Positions 1 to 16,460 of a stretch of 64,000 nucleotides of DNA are shown here, in pieces; within the stretch, counting starts at the first letter, position 1, and every line of letters starts with the position of its first letter. The notes beneath the pieces were generated by a model. The model searched no databases, was not told where the DNA came from, and worked only from the letters and a program-made list of their open reading frames with translations. A program made the translations under genes and the position numbers. The DNA is from Monodelphis domestica. Taxonomy: Eukaryota > Chordata > Mammalia > Didelphimorphia > Didelphidae. The stretch spans positions 9,558,884-9,622,883 of the forward strand of contig NC_077235.1 in assembly GCF_027887165.1 (NCBI RefSeq), written 5' to 3'.

Positions 1-838
1 GAGGAGAGAAAGGGGGGAGAATAGTATGGTTCTGGAACTGTCTGGGGAGAAAGGATGGAGAGGTCTTCCCATGCTAGTTGTTAGTAACCCTCCAAGCCCA
101 AGTCTTCCTATTCTCTTTCCCATTCCCCATTCCCCTCAGGCAAGATTTCACAGGAATTCTTCTTGCTGTGTGGGCACAACAGTCAGCTCAGCTGCCAAAA
201 GTGGTTTTCTCCTTGTTTATCCATCAAGCAGGAAGAGACATAAAAAACAACCTTCAGCACACACTAAGGCTGAGGGGCTCCCTCATTACCTCTCCTGGGA
301 GCAAAGCCTTTAGTTGAGGGGCAGAGATATTCCCCAGGAAAGGCTCTCTTAAACCCTTTGTATTCCCTTTGCCCAAAGCCACTGCCAGAGCCCAGGCAGA
401 GTCATGTCCTCCTGTGCCCAACCTGAGCCTATAGCCATCTGCCAGGTTGGGCAGTCCTCCAGATTAAATCAGAGGAGGAGGAGGAGGGACCCATCTGGAG
501 CCTCTTGGTCCAGTGGATCATGGACTAGGACTAGGAAAAGACAGAGGGGGCTGGGGGCTGCTGAAGTACCCAGAACACTGGCACACTAAATATCCAGATG
601 CCATTTGTAGCCTCAGATATAGAACTTTCTCTCTGAGATGGGATAAAATCCTGGGCAATGAATGCATAGAGGTACTTTATGGCTAGGCATCAAGACTGAT
701 CTCATGTGTAGGCAGAATAGTTGGTGTGCCTGGGAAGGCCATCTATTCTCCCAGCATTCATTCTTGGTATTCTGATCCCTGAAATTCCACCATTAAAGCT
801 TTCATTGCTTTGACCCCCTAAAAAAAGACTGAAGTAGG
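1..838. other. No gene seen; unique-looking DNA
   Basis: Short open frames here lack splice logic or recognisable motifs. I see no repeat family I can name. Confidence 0.5.
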
Positions 839-1035
839 AGGTTCAAGTTCCAACTGTGAAACTTACTAGCCAAGACCCCATGAGCAAGTTTCAGCCTCAG
901 TTTCCAATCTATAAAACAATGATCCTTGTAGAGCCTTTTACAGGAAAGTTGAGGCACAAAAGTTGAGAAGGTGCTTTGTAAACTTTTGTGTGGCTCTAAA
1001 GGGTTACATATAAATATTATTAGTTGTTATCCTTT
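839..1035 (+). repeat. MIR-like SINE
   Basis: gttcaagttccaactgtgaaacttactagcc, cagcctcagtttccaatctataaaa and ggtgctttgtaaac... attattagttgttat follow the MIR order from tRNA part to 3' tail, strongly diverged. Confidence 0.55.
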
Positions 1036-1397
1036 GATTATGATGAAACCGGAAAGACCCTTTTAGTTCATCATACCCTTTCCCCAAAGGCACAAATAAG
1101 TGAGGAAAGAGTACCAAGGTGCAGAGTAGCAGGAGAAGGCACGAAGAGGAGAAGCCAGCCCCACAGAAGCACAACCCACGCACATTCGCTGAAAGCCTCG
1201 TGGCTGCCTGGTGCATCAATGCCAACTTACATTCGCATAATCTTCAGGGAGCCCATGAGGAAGGCAGCAGCAGCAGTGACAATAGTCTAGCTTTGTCCTT
1301 TTGTTTGTCTGTTTAAAGGAAAGGACAAGATTTGTCAGCATGGAGTAAAGCAAAGGAAAGATGAGAAGAAAGGCTGAGAATTAGACATTCCTAAAGC

Positions 1398-1508
1398 AAG
1401 GTCCAACAGTGTCACTCCTCTGCTCAAGAAGTATCCCTGCCTATTGCCTCTTGGGCAAACTACAAGCTATATCATTTGTATTTAAAGCCCTTTACATTAT
1501 GGTTTATA

Positions 1509-1545
<37 letters not shown>

Positions 1546-1676
1546 ATACGTGCGTGTACTTCCCACTCATACCCCCAATCCCAGTGAAATAAATAAATAG
1601 CAATTGTTTAATTTTTGCCCTTGTATCCCCAACACTCAGCCTAACATATAGTAGGTGCTTAATAAATGCTTCTTTC
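1398..1676 (+). repeat. L2 LINE 3' end, interrupted by (TG)n
   Basis: cagtgtcactcctctgctcaag, cctattgcctcttgggcaaac, then after the TG repeat acactcagcctaacatatag and taggtgcttaataaatgctt, the L2 3' UTR order. The SINE at 1677 inserted at its end. Confidence 0.65.
1513..1544. repeat. (TG)16 microsatellite
   Basis: 32 bp of uninterrupted TG. It sits inside an L2 fragment. Confidence 0.95.
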
Positions 1677-1885
1677 AGGGCATTTAACTGGCTCAGTGGA
1701 TAGAGAGCCAGGGCTGGAGATGAGAGGTTCTGGGTTAAAATCTGGCCTCAGAAATGTCCTAACATTATGACCCTGGACGAGTTACTTTACCCCAATTGCC
1801 TAGCCCTTACCACTCTTCTGCCTTGGAACTGATACTTAGCAGCAATTCTCAGGCAGAAGGTAAGGGGTTTTGAAAAATAAAATGA
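1677..1885 (+). mobile_element. tRNA-derived SINE (WALLSI/WSINE-like)
   Basis: A tRNA-like head (ggctcagtggatagagagcc, gttctgggttaaaatctggc) followed by the body cctagcccttaccactcttctgccttgga. A perfect 16-bp target duplication aataaatgcttctttc flanks it at 1661-1676 and 1886-1901. The family name is tentative. Confidence 0.85.
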
Positions 1886-2744
1886 AATAAATGCTTCTTT
1901 CCTTTCATCATCCCTTCCCTAAAATCAAAATGGAGATGGGGAAATGAAGATACAGAAACAAAGAACCAAACCAAGCCAAATCATTTCTCAGTGAAGCCAC
2001 TGAAAGTCCAGCCCTAGGTTCAGCTTAAATCTGTGCCTACAGATTTCCAGAAATGCCTATCCTCACTGAGCAGGCATTTCCCCCTCAACTTCTGTACTGT
2101 AGCATCAAGAAAGCCTGTCATTTCATTATTCTGTAGCTTGGCCTAGGAATAAGCCCATTTTTTGGTAGCAGGGTTGGGATATCATCACAAGGGAAGTCAG
2201 TAAGGTTCCCATGATGGTGAGAAACTCAAAAAATTGACAGTCACTGATGGGGAGAGTGACAGAATCACTTCTTCCTTTAAACCCCAAAGAGCTATTTCCC
2301 CATCCCGGTGCGGACAAGATGTCCAGATTCTCTGGAACCATCTCTAGACTACATTGATTCTATGAGCTCTGAGATGAGTTGGTTGGGCTCAGCTCTAATT
2401 CTATGATCCTATGAGCCCATGACTTCTCAATTCTGCTGAGAGCAGCACCATGACTGTCCTAGAGGATTCTGGGAAATGGGTTATACTTTTAAGGCCATTT
2501 CTAGGGCAGTCCTATCTAATTCCTGCCTGCTTTCTAGGAGTTTCTTCCATTTCTCCCACCAGTACAGGGTCTCCACTCACTTTCTTTTTCTGTGCTTCAG
2601 TTTGCCCTGTCTTCCTGCCCTTTTCCAAAATGGCATCCTATTTATAAGCCCTTCACCTCATGGCAGGATTATGCTCCTGCTCACACCAAGTTTGACTCCA
2701 TCTGTATGCTCCAGCCTGGCCCCAGCCACTCGAGATAGAGTTGA

Positions 2745-3430
2745 AAACATTACAGAACTGCAGAGCCTAGAAGTGGGAAAGGACCTCAGAGATCACACAG
2801 TTCTCCTTAGAACTAAATCTTCTCTACAACTCCTCCCATCCCCCTTCAGGGCTCATCCAGTCTTAACTTGGAGCCCTCCATTAAAGGCAGCCCTTGTCCT
2901 GCCACTGGATTTCAGTGACTCTGGAAGAGCAAATAAGGCTGATGACTCACTTCGATCCAATTTACACTGGAGTCAGAAGGCATCACTAGTGATGTCATTT
3001 TGGTCCTGTTCAAACATAAAAGACAGCAACCAACCAACGAGTCAACTGCCTCCTGAGGCACTCCCTTCCACTCTGGGAGAGCTCTGATTGTCAGGAAAGT
3101 TTTGCTGATGTCAAGTTGAAACCTGCTTCTCTGCTGGTCCATCTCCAGAAGTGAAGCCAGTCCTCTAGGTATGACCAGACCAGGGCAGAGGCTGCAGGCC
3201 CTCTTCCCTCCCCAGGGCTGGGAAAGCTGTGCCCTTGAATGCAGGGGAATGGTTGCCTTATCATGCCCTGGACCAGAGGCGTCCCAAAAATATGTTACAC
3301 AATAAGTAAAACTACAATGGAGCACAGATAATGAATGTCAACAAATGGCTTTCTAAGTCAACCTGCACCCACATGTATGGATTAGCGGCCCCTGTTTCTT
3401 TATTTGAGTTGGCCACCTCTGCTCTGGACT
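2745..3430 (-). repeat. CR1/L3-type LINE remnant
   Basis: The forward text gcagagcctagaagtgggaaaggacctcagag and tctgattgtcaggaaagttttgctgatgtcaag is the reverse complement of CR1/L3 3' sequence. An open frame of 203 codons over it (2476-3087) is chance. Confidence 0.5.
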
Positions 3431-3659
3431 TGAGCTTAGCTTGCAATCCATGAAAACTTCCAGTTTTTTCTCAGATGACAGATGGCTGCTGTCTGGCCAA
3501 GGGAGCAGCATTCTCCCCATAGGCCCACATTCAGAGTTGAGGGACCCCTTTAGTTTCTGACTCCCCCCTGGTCACAGGCATGTTCTTGCTCCTTTGAATT
3601 TAAGCCTTATCTCCAACTCCCATTGTTAGAAGGTAGGGCCTAGAAGGCCAAGGTCACTG

Positions 3660-4300
3660 TTTAGATGCCAATGAGCTTTTCACAGAGAGAGATCACTGTC
3701 CTCACTGGGGCAAGGACAACAAATGAAACAGTCCCTACCCTCAAAGAGATTAGATTTTCCTGGGAGCAGAAAAGAAAAGATAAGACAATATGAGGAGGCA
3801 GAGAATTAACCAAGAATTTGGCATCAGGGCTGAGCCTTGAAGAAACGTGAATGATGAGAGGCACAGTCAGAGAGCATGAAGAATGGCTTGGAAAAAGCTA
3901 GTCAGGGCAGTGGGTAGGGGAGGGAGTGCCAATGTGTGACTGGGAAGGGAGTTGGAGCCTGATTATGGAATGCCAAGCTAAGACATTTGTATTTGGTCCT
4001 TGAGGTAATAGGGAGCCACTAACACGTTTTAAGCAAAGGGGAGCGACAGTCAGCCTTGAGCCTAGAGACTGAATTAAAGAAGGGGAGATACTGGAAGCAA
4101 GGAGGCCAATAAGAAGGTTATTATAAGTTCTGGGGAGAGGCCACAGCCATGTAAGAGAAGAGATGCAGTAAAGAGAGAGAGCAGCAAGGTCTGACATTCT
4201 CCCTGGAGAAAAAAGAGTCGAAGATGATTTTGAGATTGTAAACCTGAGATGATAGTAGAACCCTGGACAGAAATTGGCAAGCTTGAAGGAGATTTGTGTG
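3660..4300 (+). repeat. Old interspersed repeat, family not named (copy A)
   Basis: Shares with copies at 30180, 34920 and 43740 an ordered set of phrases: cctaccctcaaagagattag, agccttgaagaaacg, attatggaatgccaagc, aggtaatagggagccacta, ggaagcaaggaggccaataag. I recognise it as a common mammalian repeat but cannot name it. Confidence 0.6.
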
Positions 4301-7934
<3,634 letters not shown>

Positions 7935-8050
7935 AGCACAGGAATTTCATAGAATATTACTGGGCAGGAAGAAATGCCAAGAGAGGAATTTTTAAAACCT
8001 GGGAGATTTGGAGGAACTGATGCAGAGTTAAGGAAAAAGAGCCAAGAAAA
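7935..8050 (+). mobile_element. RTE-derived repeat 5' part, fragment
   Basis: acctgggagatttggaggaactgatgcagagttaaggaaaaagagccaagaaaac resembles the head of the same RTE-derived repeat (key words aactgatgcagagt and agccaagaaaacaatat). Short and diverged. Confidence 0.4.
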
Positions 8051-8889
8051 CAATATCCGCAGGATGACCTCAGGGAGGGACATGAAACCCGCACTAAAAG
8101 GCCACATAAGATATGTTCATCATTCCAAATCATGAGAGTTTGTTTGGCCAATCTGTCTTTTTGTCTTTTTAAAGAGTTTTTCTGGGAAGGGGAGTGTCTG
8201 GGATATGAGAAGATGTCAAGAATGCGGTGTTGCAGCAATTAAAAAAATCAATAAAAGAGTTAACTAAAAGGAAAACCTGTATGTTTTAAAGGGATGGGGA
8301 GCAGGGAACTCTCATGATTTGGAATGGCGAACACATTTCTCAACATAAAGATGGACAAAGAAGAGAAGGCAGAAGGTACGTATATGTAATGTGGGTGGAT
8401 GCTTTTGCTTCTGTCGCAATAAAGGCTTCCATGTTGGAGAGTAGGTTAAAGGGGAATAACTGTGCTATAAAACCAAAAGATAACAATTGAACCAAAGGCA
8501 AACCTTGTAAATCCTCAGATCAAGGGAGGCCAGACTTGGGAGGGGGGAATCATGTGGCTTTAAAGGGTCTCCAGTTTCAAAAAAAAACCCCGCCAGCTAG
8601 GCAACTGGCCTGCTGAGTTATGATAGCCTTGACTCTACTACTTATTCCTCTTACAGCCTCTAGAGAGAAGACCCCTTCTGTGACCTGGTCTGGTGAGTAG
8701 CTTACTTAGAACTGGAGGGAATTCATATTGTAGGCAATAGAGCAAGGCTTCTTTACCTTTGTTATGCCATGGGCAGTGGGCTGCTGAAGCCCATGCGCCC
8801 CTGTTCAGAATCATATTTGTAAATGCATAAAATCAAATACAAAAGACTATACATGAAATCAATTCTATTAAAATACAGTTATCAATATT

Positions 8890-9005
8890 TTTTACTGGAA
8901 TTCTTTTTAGTTAAGTTTTAAAATTTTTATTTTCAGTTCCAAATTCTCAACTCGCTACTCCCTCCCCCATGGATTGAGATAGCAAAAAGTATAACACACG
9001 ATTGA
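8890..9005 (-). mobile_element. RTE-derived repeat 3' end, fragment
   Basis: attttcagttccaaattctc followed by a CT-rich block and gattgagatagcaaaaagt is the reverse complement of the 3' end seen at 12130-12262. Confidence 0.45.
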
Positions 9006-11885
9006 CTATGAATTAGGGCACAAAAACCTCACAAGGAAAAGTAGAAATGCAGAAATACTAACAACCTTTTCAGATCATAACAGAATTAAAAACTACATTC
9101 AAAAAGGAGCCTTGGAAACATCGATTAAAATTAATTGGAAAATAAATAATCGAATCTTAAAGAACAAGTGGGGAAAAGAACAAATCACAGAATTGATCAA
9201 CAATTTCAATAAAAAAATGACAATGATGAGATACCACGCCAAAATTTGCAGAATACAAACAAAGCAATACTTGGGGGAAATTTTCTATATCTAAATAAAT
9301 ATAAATATAAATATAGATAAAATATAGAAAGATCAGAACAATGAATTGGGCATGCGACTTTAAAAAATAAAAAAGAACAAATTAAAAATTCTCAAATAAA
9401 CACTAAATTGAAAATTCTGAAAATCATAGGCGCGATTAATAAAATTGAAAGTAAGGAAACCACTGGACGAGTAAATAAATAAAAGTAGGAGCAGGTTTTG
9501 TGGAGGGGGGAAATCAACAAAATAGAAAAACCACTGGTTAATTTGATTAAAAAGAAAAACAAATCACCAGTATCAAAAACGAAAAAGAGTGACTTGACCA
9601 CCAATGAAGATAAAATTAGAGCAACTATTAGGAGCAATTTTGCCCAATCATATGTCAATAAATCTAACAATCTAAGTAAAATGGATAAATACTTATAAAA
9701 TATAAATTGTACAGATCAACAGAAGAAGAAATAGAATATTTAAATAACTATTTTATAAGAATTGAATAAGCCACCAATGAGCTCCCTAGTTAAAAATACA
9801 CAGAACCAGATGGATTCAGAAGAGAATTTTGCCAAATATTTAAAGAGCGATTAATTCTAATACTATACTTTCTATATGGAAAAACAGGCAAAGAAAAAGT
9901 CATACCAAATTCCTTTTATGACACAAATACTGTGCTGATATCTAAACCAGGAAGAGCCAAAACACAGAAAGAAAACCACATAACAATTTCCCTAATGAAT
10001 ACTGAGGCAAAATTTTAAAATAAAATATTAACAATGAGAGCACAGCAATATATCACAAAAATTATACATTATGACCAGGCAGGATTTATGCCAGGAATTC
10101 AGGGCCGGTTCAATATGAGGAAAATTAAAAACAATGAAAAGCATAAGAAAAAATGGAGCTTTCCTTAAAATGATAAGGAATATTTATCTAAAACCATCAC
10201 CATGCATTATCAGTAATAGGGATAAGCTAGAAGCTTTCCCAATAAATAAGATGAGGGATGAAGCGATGCTGCCCATTATCACTACTATTATTTAATACTG
10301 TACTAGAAATGCGGGCTCTAGCAAGAACATACGAAAAAGAAATGAGGAAACAAAACTATCACTTTTTGCAGATGATATCATTCAAGAATTCTACAGAATC
10401 AACTAAAAACTAGTTGAAATAATTAAAAACTTTAGCAAAGTTGCATTTTATAAAAACACCACAGAAATCATCAGCATTTTTACCTACTACCAACAAAGTT
10501 CAGCAACAAGAGATAGAAAGAGAAATTCCATTTAAAATAACTGTAGAAACATGGAAATAGGTTCTGATCAAGGACACATGTAAAACCCAGTGGAATGGTG
10601 TGTTGGCTACGGGAAGGGTGGGGGGAGGGAAGGGAGGGAAAGAATATGGTTCTTGTAACCAAGGAATAATGTTCTAAATTGACTAAATAAAAATTTCAAA
10701 AATAAAAAGAAGAATAAAATAACTGTAGACACAAGTAAAACCCACTGGAATTGCGTGTCAGCTGGCGGGGGGAGAGAAGTGAGAGAAAGAACATGAATCA
10801 TGTAACCATGGAAAAATATTCTAAATTAATTAATTAAAAATTTTTTCAATTAAAAAATAAAATAAAATTTAAAAAAGAATTCACATCAAAGCATAAAGAA
10901 ATAAAATAAAATAAAGGTAGAAAATATAAAATACTTAGCAGTATATCTACCAAGACAAACCCAGGAACTAGATGAACACAATTACAAAACACTTTTCACC
11001 CAGATAAAGTCAGATCTAAACAATTGGAGAAATATAAATTGCTTATTGGTAGATGAATCCAATATAATAAAAATTACAACTACCTAAATTAACTTACTTA
11101 TTTGATCCCATGCCAATCAGACTACCAAAAAGTATTTTGTAGAGCTAGAAAAAATAATAGCATAATTTTGGAAGGATAAAAGGCCAAGAATATTAAAGGG
11201 AATCAATAAAAAAATATATGAAGGAAGGTGGCCTGAGCCATATCAGTTCTCCATTTGTATTACAAAGTGTTAATCATCAAAACAATCTGGTGCTGGCTAA
11301 GAAACAGAGTGGTGGATCAGAGGACTACATCAGGTACACAATACAGAGTAATCTACTCTTTGATACATGCAAAGATCCAAGCTTTCAGAACAAGAACTCA
11401 CTATTTAGTGAAAACTGAAAAGCAATTTGGCAGAAACTGAGTATAAACCAACATCTAATATGATCTACCACAATAAGGTCAGATACACAATTTAAACATA
11501 AAGGGTCCTACTGTAAGCAAATGAGAGAAGCATAGAATAGTTTATGTGTCAGATCTATGTTTAAGAGAAGAATTTATGACCAAACAAGAGATAGAGAGCA
11601 TTACAGAATATAAACCAGATATTTTTGATTCTATTAAGTTAAAAACTTTCTGCACAAGCAAAACCAATGTCGTCAAGATTAGAAGGAAAGCAGAGAACTG
11701 GGGTGGGGGGGGGACTTTAAAGCAAGTTTCTCTGATAAAGGCCCCATTTCTGAAATATATAGGAAAGCGAGTCAAATTTATACAAATTCAAGTCATTCCC
11801 CAGTTGATAAACGGCCAAAGGATATGAATAGGCAGTTTTCAGATGAAGAAATCAAATCTATCTATAATCACATAAGAATATGTTC
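9000..11885 (+). mobile_element. Old degraded L1 LINE (ORF2 remains)
   Basis: Plus-strand text follows the same ORF2 order as the other two copies: the endonuclease end with AEIL..FSDH (about 9050), the linker peptide INWKINNRILKNKWGKEQITE (9120-9190), an RT remnant (accaggcaggatttatgccaggaattca at 10072-10100), LSLFADD-like text (about 10358), the NINC segment near 11035, and IIKTIWCWLRNR at 11270-11310. Many stops and frameshifts, more than in the minus-strand copies, make it the oldest of the three. Two L1 3' ends are inserted at 10551-10870. Confidence 0.82.
10551..10870 (+). mobile_element. Two stacked L1 3'-end fragments nested in the older L1
   Basis: Each unit has the L1 3' UTR text (acatgtaaaacccagtggaat, a G-rich patch, then gttctaaattga and an A-rich tail): 10551-10715 and about 10733-10870. 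The host ORF2 sequence aaaataactgtagaaac (10534-10550) recurs with one mismatch at 10716-10732, a 17-bp duplication around the first unit. Host ORF2 resumes near 10915. These are very short, 3'-only insertions. Confidence 0.7.
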
Positions 11886-12262
11886 TGTGGGATGATCAAC
11901 TGTGCATGACTTAGCTATTCTCAACAAGACAATGATCTAAGATGAGTCCAAATGACTTATTATTTCAAGTGCTATCCACCTCAAAAGAACTGATGAAGTC
12001 TCAACGAAGATCAAAGCTTCCTTTTTTACTTTATTTTTTAAATCTTGGGGGTTTTTGTCTGTCTTCTTTTACAACATGACTAATATAGAACTGTTTTGCG
12101 TGACTGCACATGTATCACATATCAAACTGTTTGCCTTCTCAAAATTAGGAGGGTGTGAAGAAAGGAGAGAATTTCTAACTTAAATATTTTTAAATGAACA
12201 TAAAAATTGTTAGCACATGTAAGTGGAAAAAATGAAGCTAGGAAAAAATAAATACAATACAC
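11886..12262 (+). mobile_element. RTE-derived repeat (RTESINE-like) 3' region
   Basis: Text such as gatgatcaactgtgcatgacttag, ctatccacctcaaaagaactgatga, ttacaacatgactaatatag and ttttgcgtgactgcacatgtat, with an AT-rich end, matches what I recall of an abundant marsupial RTE/BovB-derived repeat. Family assignment is from memory. Confidence 0.5.
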
Positions 12263-12324
12263 ATTATATATATATGAAGTCACACAAAACATAACATACT
12301 TAGATATTAGCCACTGACATTTTT

Positions 12325-12502
12325 ATAAACCCTCACCTTCTGTCTTGGAATCAATATTGTGTATTGGTTTCAAGGCAGAAGAGTAGGAGGGGCTAAGCAA
12401 TGGGGGGTAAATGACTTGCCCAGGATCACACACCTGGGCAGTGTCTGAGGATCTCCCATTTCTAGTCCTAACTCTCAATCCACTGAGCTACCCAGCTGTC
12501 CC
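12325..12502 (-). mobile_element. tRNA-derived SINE (WALLSI/WSINE-like)
   Basis: Reverse-orientation copy (aaccctcaccttctgtcttgg to cactgagctacccagctgtc). The 14-bp duplication ccactgacattttt is at 12311-12324 and 12503-12516. Confidence 0.85.
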
Positions 12503-12516
12503 CCACTGACATTTTT

Positions 12517-14728
12517 TAAAGCAAGTACATAAACTCAAAGCTAAGAACCTCTGCACTGGAGTCACCATGTGATCCTGAGAAAAATCACTTACTAGGGGCT
12601 TCATTCTCAAAAGGCCTACCTGGGAGGCCTCATGAGATCCAAGCTTGTCGCCTGACAAACCACTGTAGGCTGCTCTCTCTGGTGAAAGGGTGCCAAGGTG
12701 AACAATATCAAAGTAGATATGGAACATAGCCTAGAATAAAGGCTAACACTGCAGTGAATCAAACATGGGGCCAGATGCTGAAAAGTTTTTCACTCGCACT
12801 CCTGATCTTTAAGTATTAGGAGAAGGTAAGTGGCCTAGCAGAGTTGGGAGTCCTGTGTCTTCATCTCATGCTCTCCCACTGGCTGGGTCAATAGCCCCAA
12901 GAGCATTTCCCAAACCATGTCAAAGGAGCTGCCCCAAAGACGCAGGGTTATAACTTCAGCAGAGAGGACTGAGGCTTCTCCTTTTCTTAGACCTACATTT
13001 TCTCATCTCTTTCACTCTGGGGTGGGGAGAATTCCAGGGTCTCAGGCAGGATCTACTGAGTTGTGAAGGTCTTAAGGGCAGATCTGATACTGGACCACTG
13101 TCTGTCATCCATAGACCAATCTGGCTAAGTATAGAGAAGCATACAGCAGCAGAAGGTCATCGACACGATGAGTTGTTTGTTTTTTTTTCAGCTAGAGCAA
13201 CTCAAACTGGGAACCTGAAGTAAGAGTCCTCACCAATGAAAACAGGGATCTTTGGAAGAATTAAAGTATAAATTAGGCCTACTAAGGGTCGGTCATCCTG
13301 GATTGCAGATGGGAGAAAAGGCATTGCAAACACTGCAGTAATCCTTCAGACCTAGAGAGTCTGCTCATATGCCACCATTTCCACTCTGAGGTGAGCTGAA
13401 AAAGCTGCCTTCTACATATGATGGCAAGCTTCTCACCACCATTGTGATGAGGGCCTTCTGCCAGTCTCCATGGGGACAAAGAGATGTTATGAGAGGGGAA
13501 CAGTCATTTCGTTGTTTAAAAGAAGAGTACCATGAAAATCAGGCTAGAAAGGGTCCTTTTGGGTCAGTAGAAAACCAGTGGCAAGCTTCAGTTCACAATG
13601 GGATCCAATCAATTTAATTAACCTAAGCTGATTCTCTCCTGGAAATGGTCTCTTTAGCTCTGATTAACACCCTCTCAGGGATATTATCATGGTTGGAGCC
13701 TTGTCTGTTTTATTTTAGACTTTGGATCTCTTCAGATTTTTGCCCATTGTTGTTTGATCTTAAATGAAGCCTCAGAAAACTCTGCCAAAATCTCAGCTGT
13801 CAGAATGGAGACACTGTGGGTTTTGCACTCCGGTACCTGAGGACAATCAAACAGCCATTTTGAATTTTTCTAGAGTGTTCTTCAGAAATGCAAGTTGCCT
13901 TTGCTCCAAAAAGAAGGTTCCTTTCTAATCCCTTTGCCTCACAGCAAATGGTGCTCTCCTTGGCTCTTCCTCTCCCTCCCTACCTCTGTCCAGCTACAGT
14001 CCACTTCCTCAGACTGTGACTATTGTAGGCCTCCAGCTCATGGAAACTTCATTCTTTCTATATAGCCTGCCCCCACAATTAGCCAGAGGGAGGTCTCTGC
14101 CCCCTTCCCCTGGTCCCTCAAGCTGCCCAAAAGGACTTGGTCTTAAATCTACCCTCCTCAGAGGTGATGGGGAGCAGAGAGGGAAGGCAACCCATTTCAG
14201 GCTCATTTTCATAGTGCCCTCTTCATCCCCAGCCCCAGATGAAAGCTTTAACTTTGCACACTTTGGGGCCACAGTTGCGTTGATGTGTATTAAATAACCC
14301 GGACAAAAAATGTGTGTCTCCAAGGGAAAAAAAGCAGAAAGCTCCTTTCTGATCTCCCTACAAGAGAGTAGGCAGGAGATTGCCCCTTTGACTTCTTTTT
14401 TCTTTCTTTTTTTTTCTTTATACCTTTTTTAATGAATTCTTAAAGCTAGACTTTCCCACAAATGCCTTCTAATAGGTTTCATTATTTTTTATTCTGTTTA
14501 TCATAAGAATAGATAATATCACATTTGCATTGTTAAAGAGACCTCTTTCAAAACGTTGACATTTCATTTTCTGAATAGAAACCAGCCTTCCATGTAACAT
14601 TAGGTTAGAATAACACATTATTATTTATCATTCAGTTTCTTAATGTCAACAAATTAAGTCGATTTTTACATCAGTAGGTTAAATTCAAGCCAACTGTTGT
14701 TTTAAGTTGATTTCAAAACAGTTTTATA
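12517..14728. other. No gene seen; mostly unique DNA
   Basis: Almost no named repeats between 12.8 and 14.7 kb. The part around 13590-13900 (homeodomain-type taattaa at 13615) looks non-repetitive and could be a conserved element. No exon with a credible frame. Confidence 0.45.
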
Positions 14729-16460
14729 TGTTTTTTTTATTTTATAGTATTTTATTTGATCATTTCCATGCATTTTTCATTAAAGACAAAGATCATTTTC
14801 TTTTCCTCCCTCCCACCCCCCGTGGCCGATGCGTGATTCCACTGGTATCACATGTGTCCTTGATTCGAACCCATTGCCATGTTGTTAGTATTTGCATTAG
14901 AGTGTTCGTTTAGAGTCTCTCCTCTGTCATGTCCCCTCAGCCATTGTAGTCAGGCAGTTGCTTTTCCTCGGTGTTTCTATTCCCTCAGTTTGTCCTCTGC
15001 TTATGGATAGTGTTTTTTCTCCTTGATCCCTGCAGATTGTGCAGGGACATTACACTGCCACTAATGGAGAAGTCCATTACGTTCAATTATACCACAGTGT
15101 GTTTGTCTCTGTGTACATGTTCTCCTGGTTCTGCTCCTCTCGCTCTGCATCACTTCCTGGAGGTTGTTCCAGTCTCCATGGAACTCCTCCACTTTATTAT
15201 TCCTTTTTGCACAATAATATTCCATCACCAACATATACCACAATTTGTTCAGCCATTCCCCAATTGATGGTCATCCCCTCGTTTTCCAATTTTTGGCCAC
15301 CACAAAGAGCGCCGCTATGAATATTTTTGTACAAGTCTTTGTGTCCATTATCTCTTTGGGGTAAAGACCCAGCAGTGCTATGGCTGGATCAAAGGGTAGA
15401 CATTCTTTTATCGCCCTTTGTGCATAGTTCCAAATTGACCTCCAGAATGGCTGGATCAGTTCACAACTCCACCAGCAATGAATTAATGTCCCTACTTTGC
15501 CACATCCCCTCCAGCATTCATTACTTTCCATAACTGTCATGTTAGCCAATCTGCTAGGTGTGAGGTGATACCTCAGAGTTGTTTTGATTTGCATCTCTCT
15601 GATTATAAGAGATGTGGAGCACTTCTTCATGGGCTTATTAATAGTTTTGATTTCTTTATCTGAAAACTGCCTATCCATGTCCCTTGCCCATTTATCAATT
15701 GGGGAATGGCTTGATTTTTTGTACAATTGATTTAGCTCTTTATAAATTTGAGTAATTAAACCTTTGTCAGAGGTTTTTATGAAGATTTTTTCCCCAATTT
15801 GTTGTTTCCTTTCTGATTTTAGTTACATTGGTTTTGTTTGTACAAAAGCCTTTTAATTTGATGTAGTCGAAATTATTTATTTTACATTTTGTGATTCTTT
15901 CTATGTCTTGCTTGGTTTTAAAGTCTTTCCCCTCCCAAAGGTCTGACATGTATACTATTCTGTGTTTACCCAATTTACTTATGGCTTCCTTCTTTATGTT
16001 TAAGTCTTTCACCCATTTTGAATTTATCTTGGTGTAGGGTGTCAGGTGTTGATCTATTCCTAGTCTCTCCCACACTGTCTTCCAATTTTCCCAGCAGTTC
16101 TTATCGAATAGTGGATTTTTGTCCCAAGACCTGGGATCTTTGGGTTTATCGTATACTGTCTGGCTGAGGTCACTTGCCCCCAGTCTATTCCACTGATCCT
16201 CCTTTCTGTCTCTTAGCCAGTACCAAATTGTTTTGATGACTGCTGCTTTGTAATATAGTTTGAGGTCTGGGACTGCTAGGCCCCCCTCATTTGTGTTTTT
16301 TTTTCATTATTTCCCTGGATATCCTTGATCTTTTGTTATTCCAAATGAACTTTGTTATGGTTTTTTCCAAATCAGTAAAGAAATTTTTTGGGAGTTCCAT
16401 GGGTATGGCACTAAATAGATAAATAAGTTTGGGTAGGATGGTCATTTTTATTATATTGGC

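Noticed and set aside
2476-3087. 203-codon open frame on the + strand
   Set aside because: It overlaps a CR1/L3 remnant, uses an alternative start region, and the peptide has no family motif.
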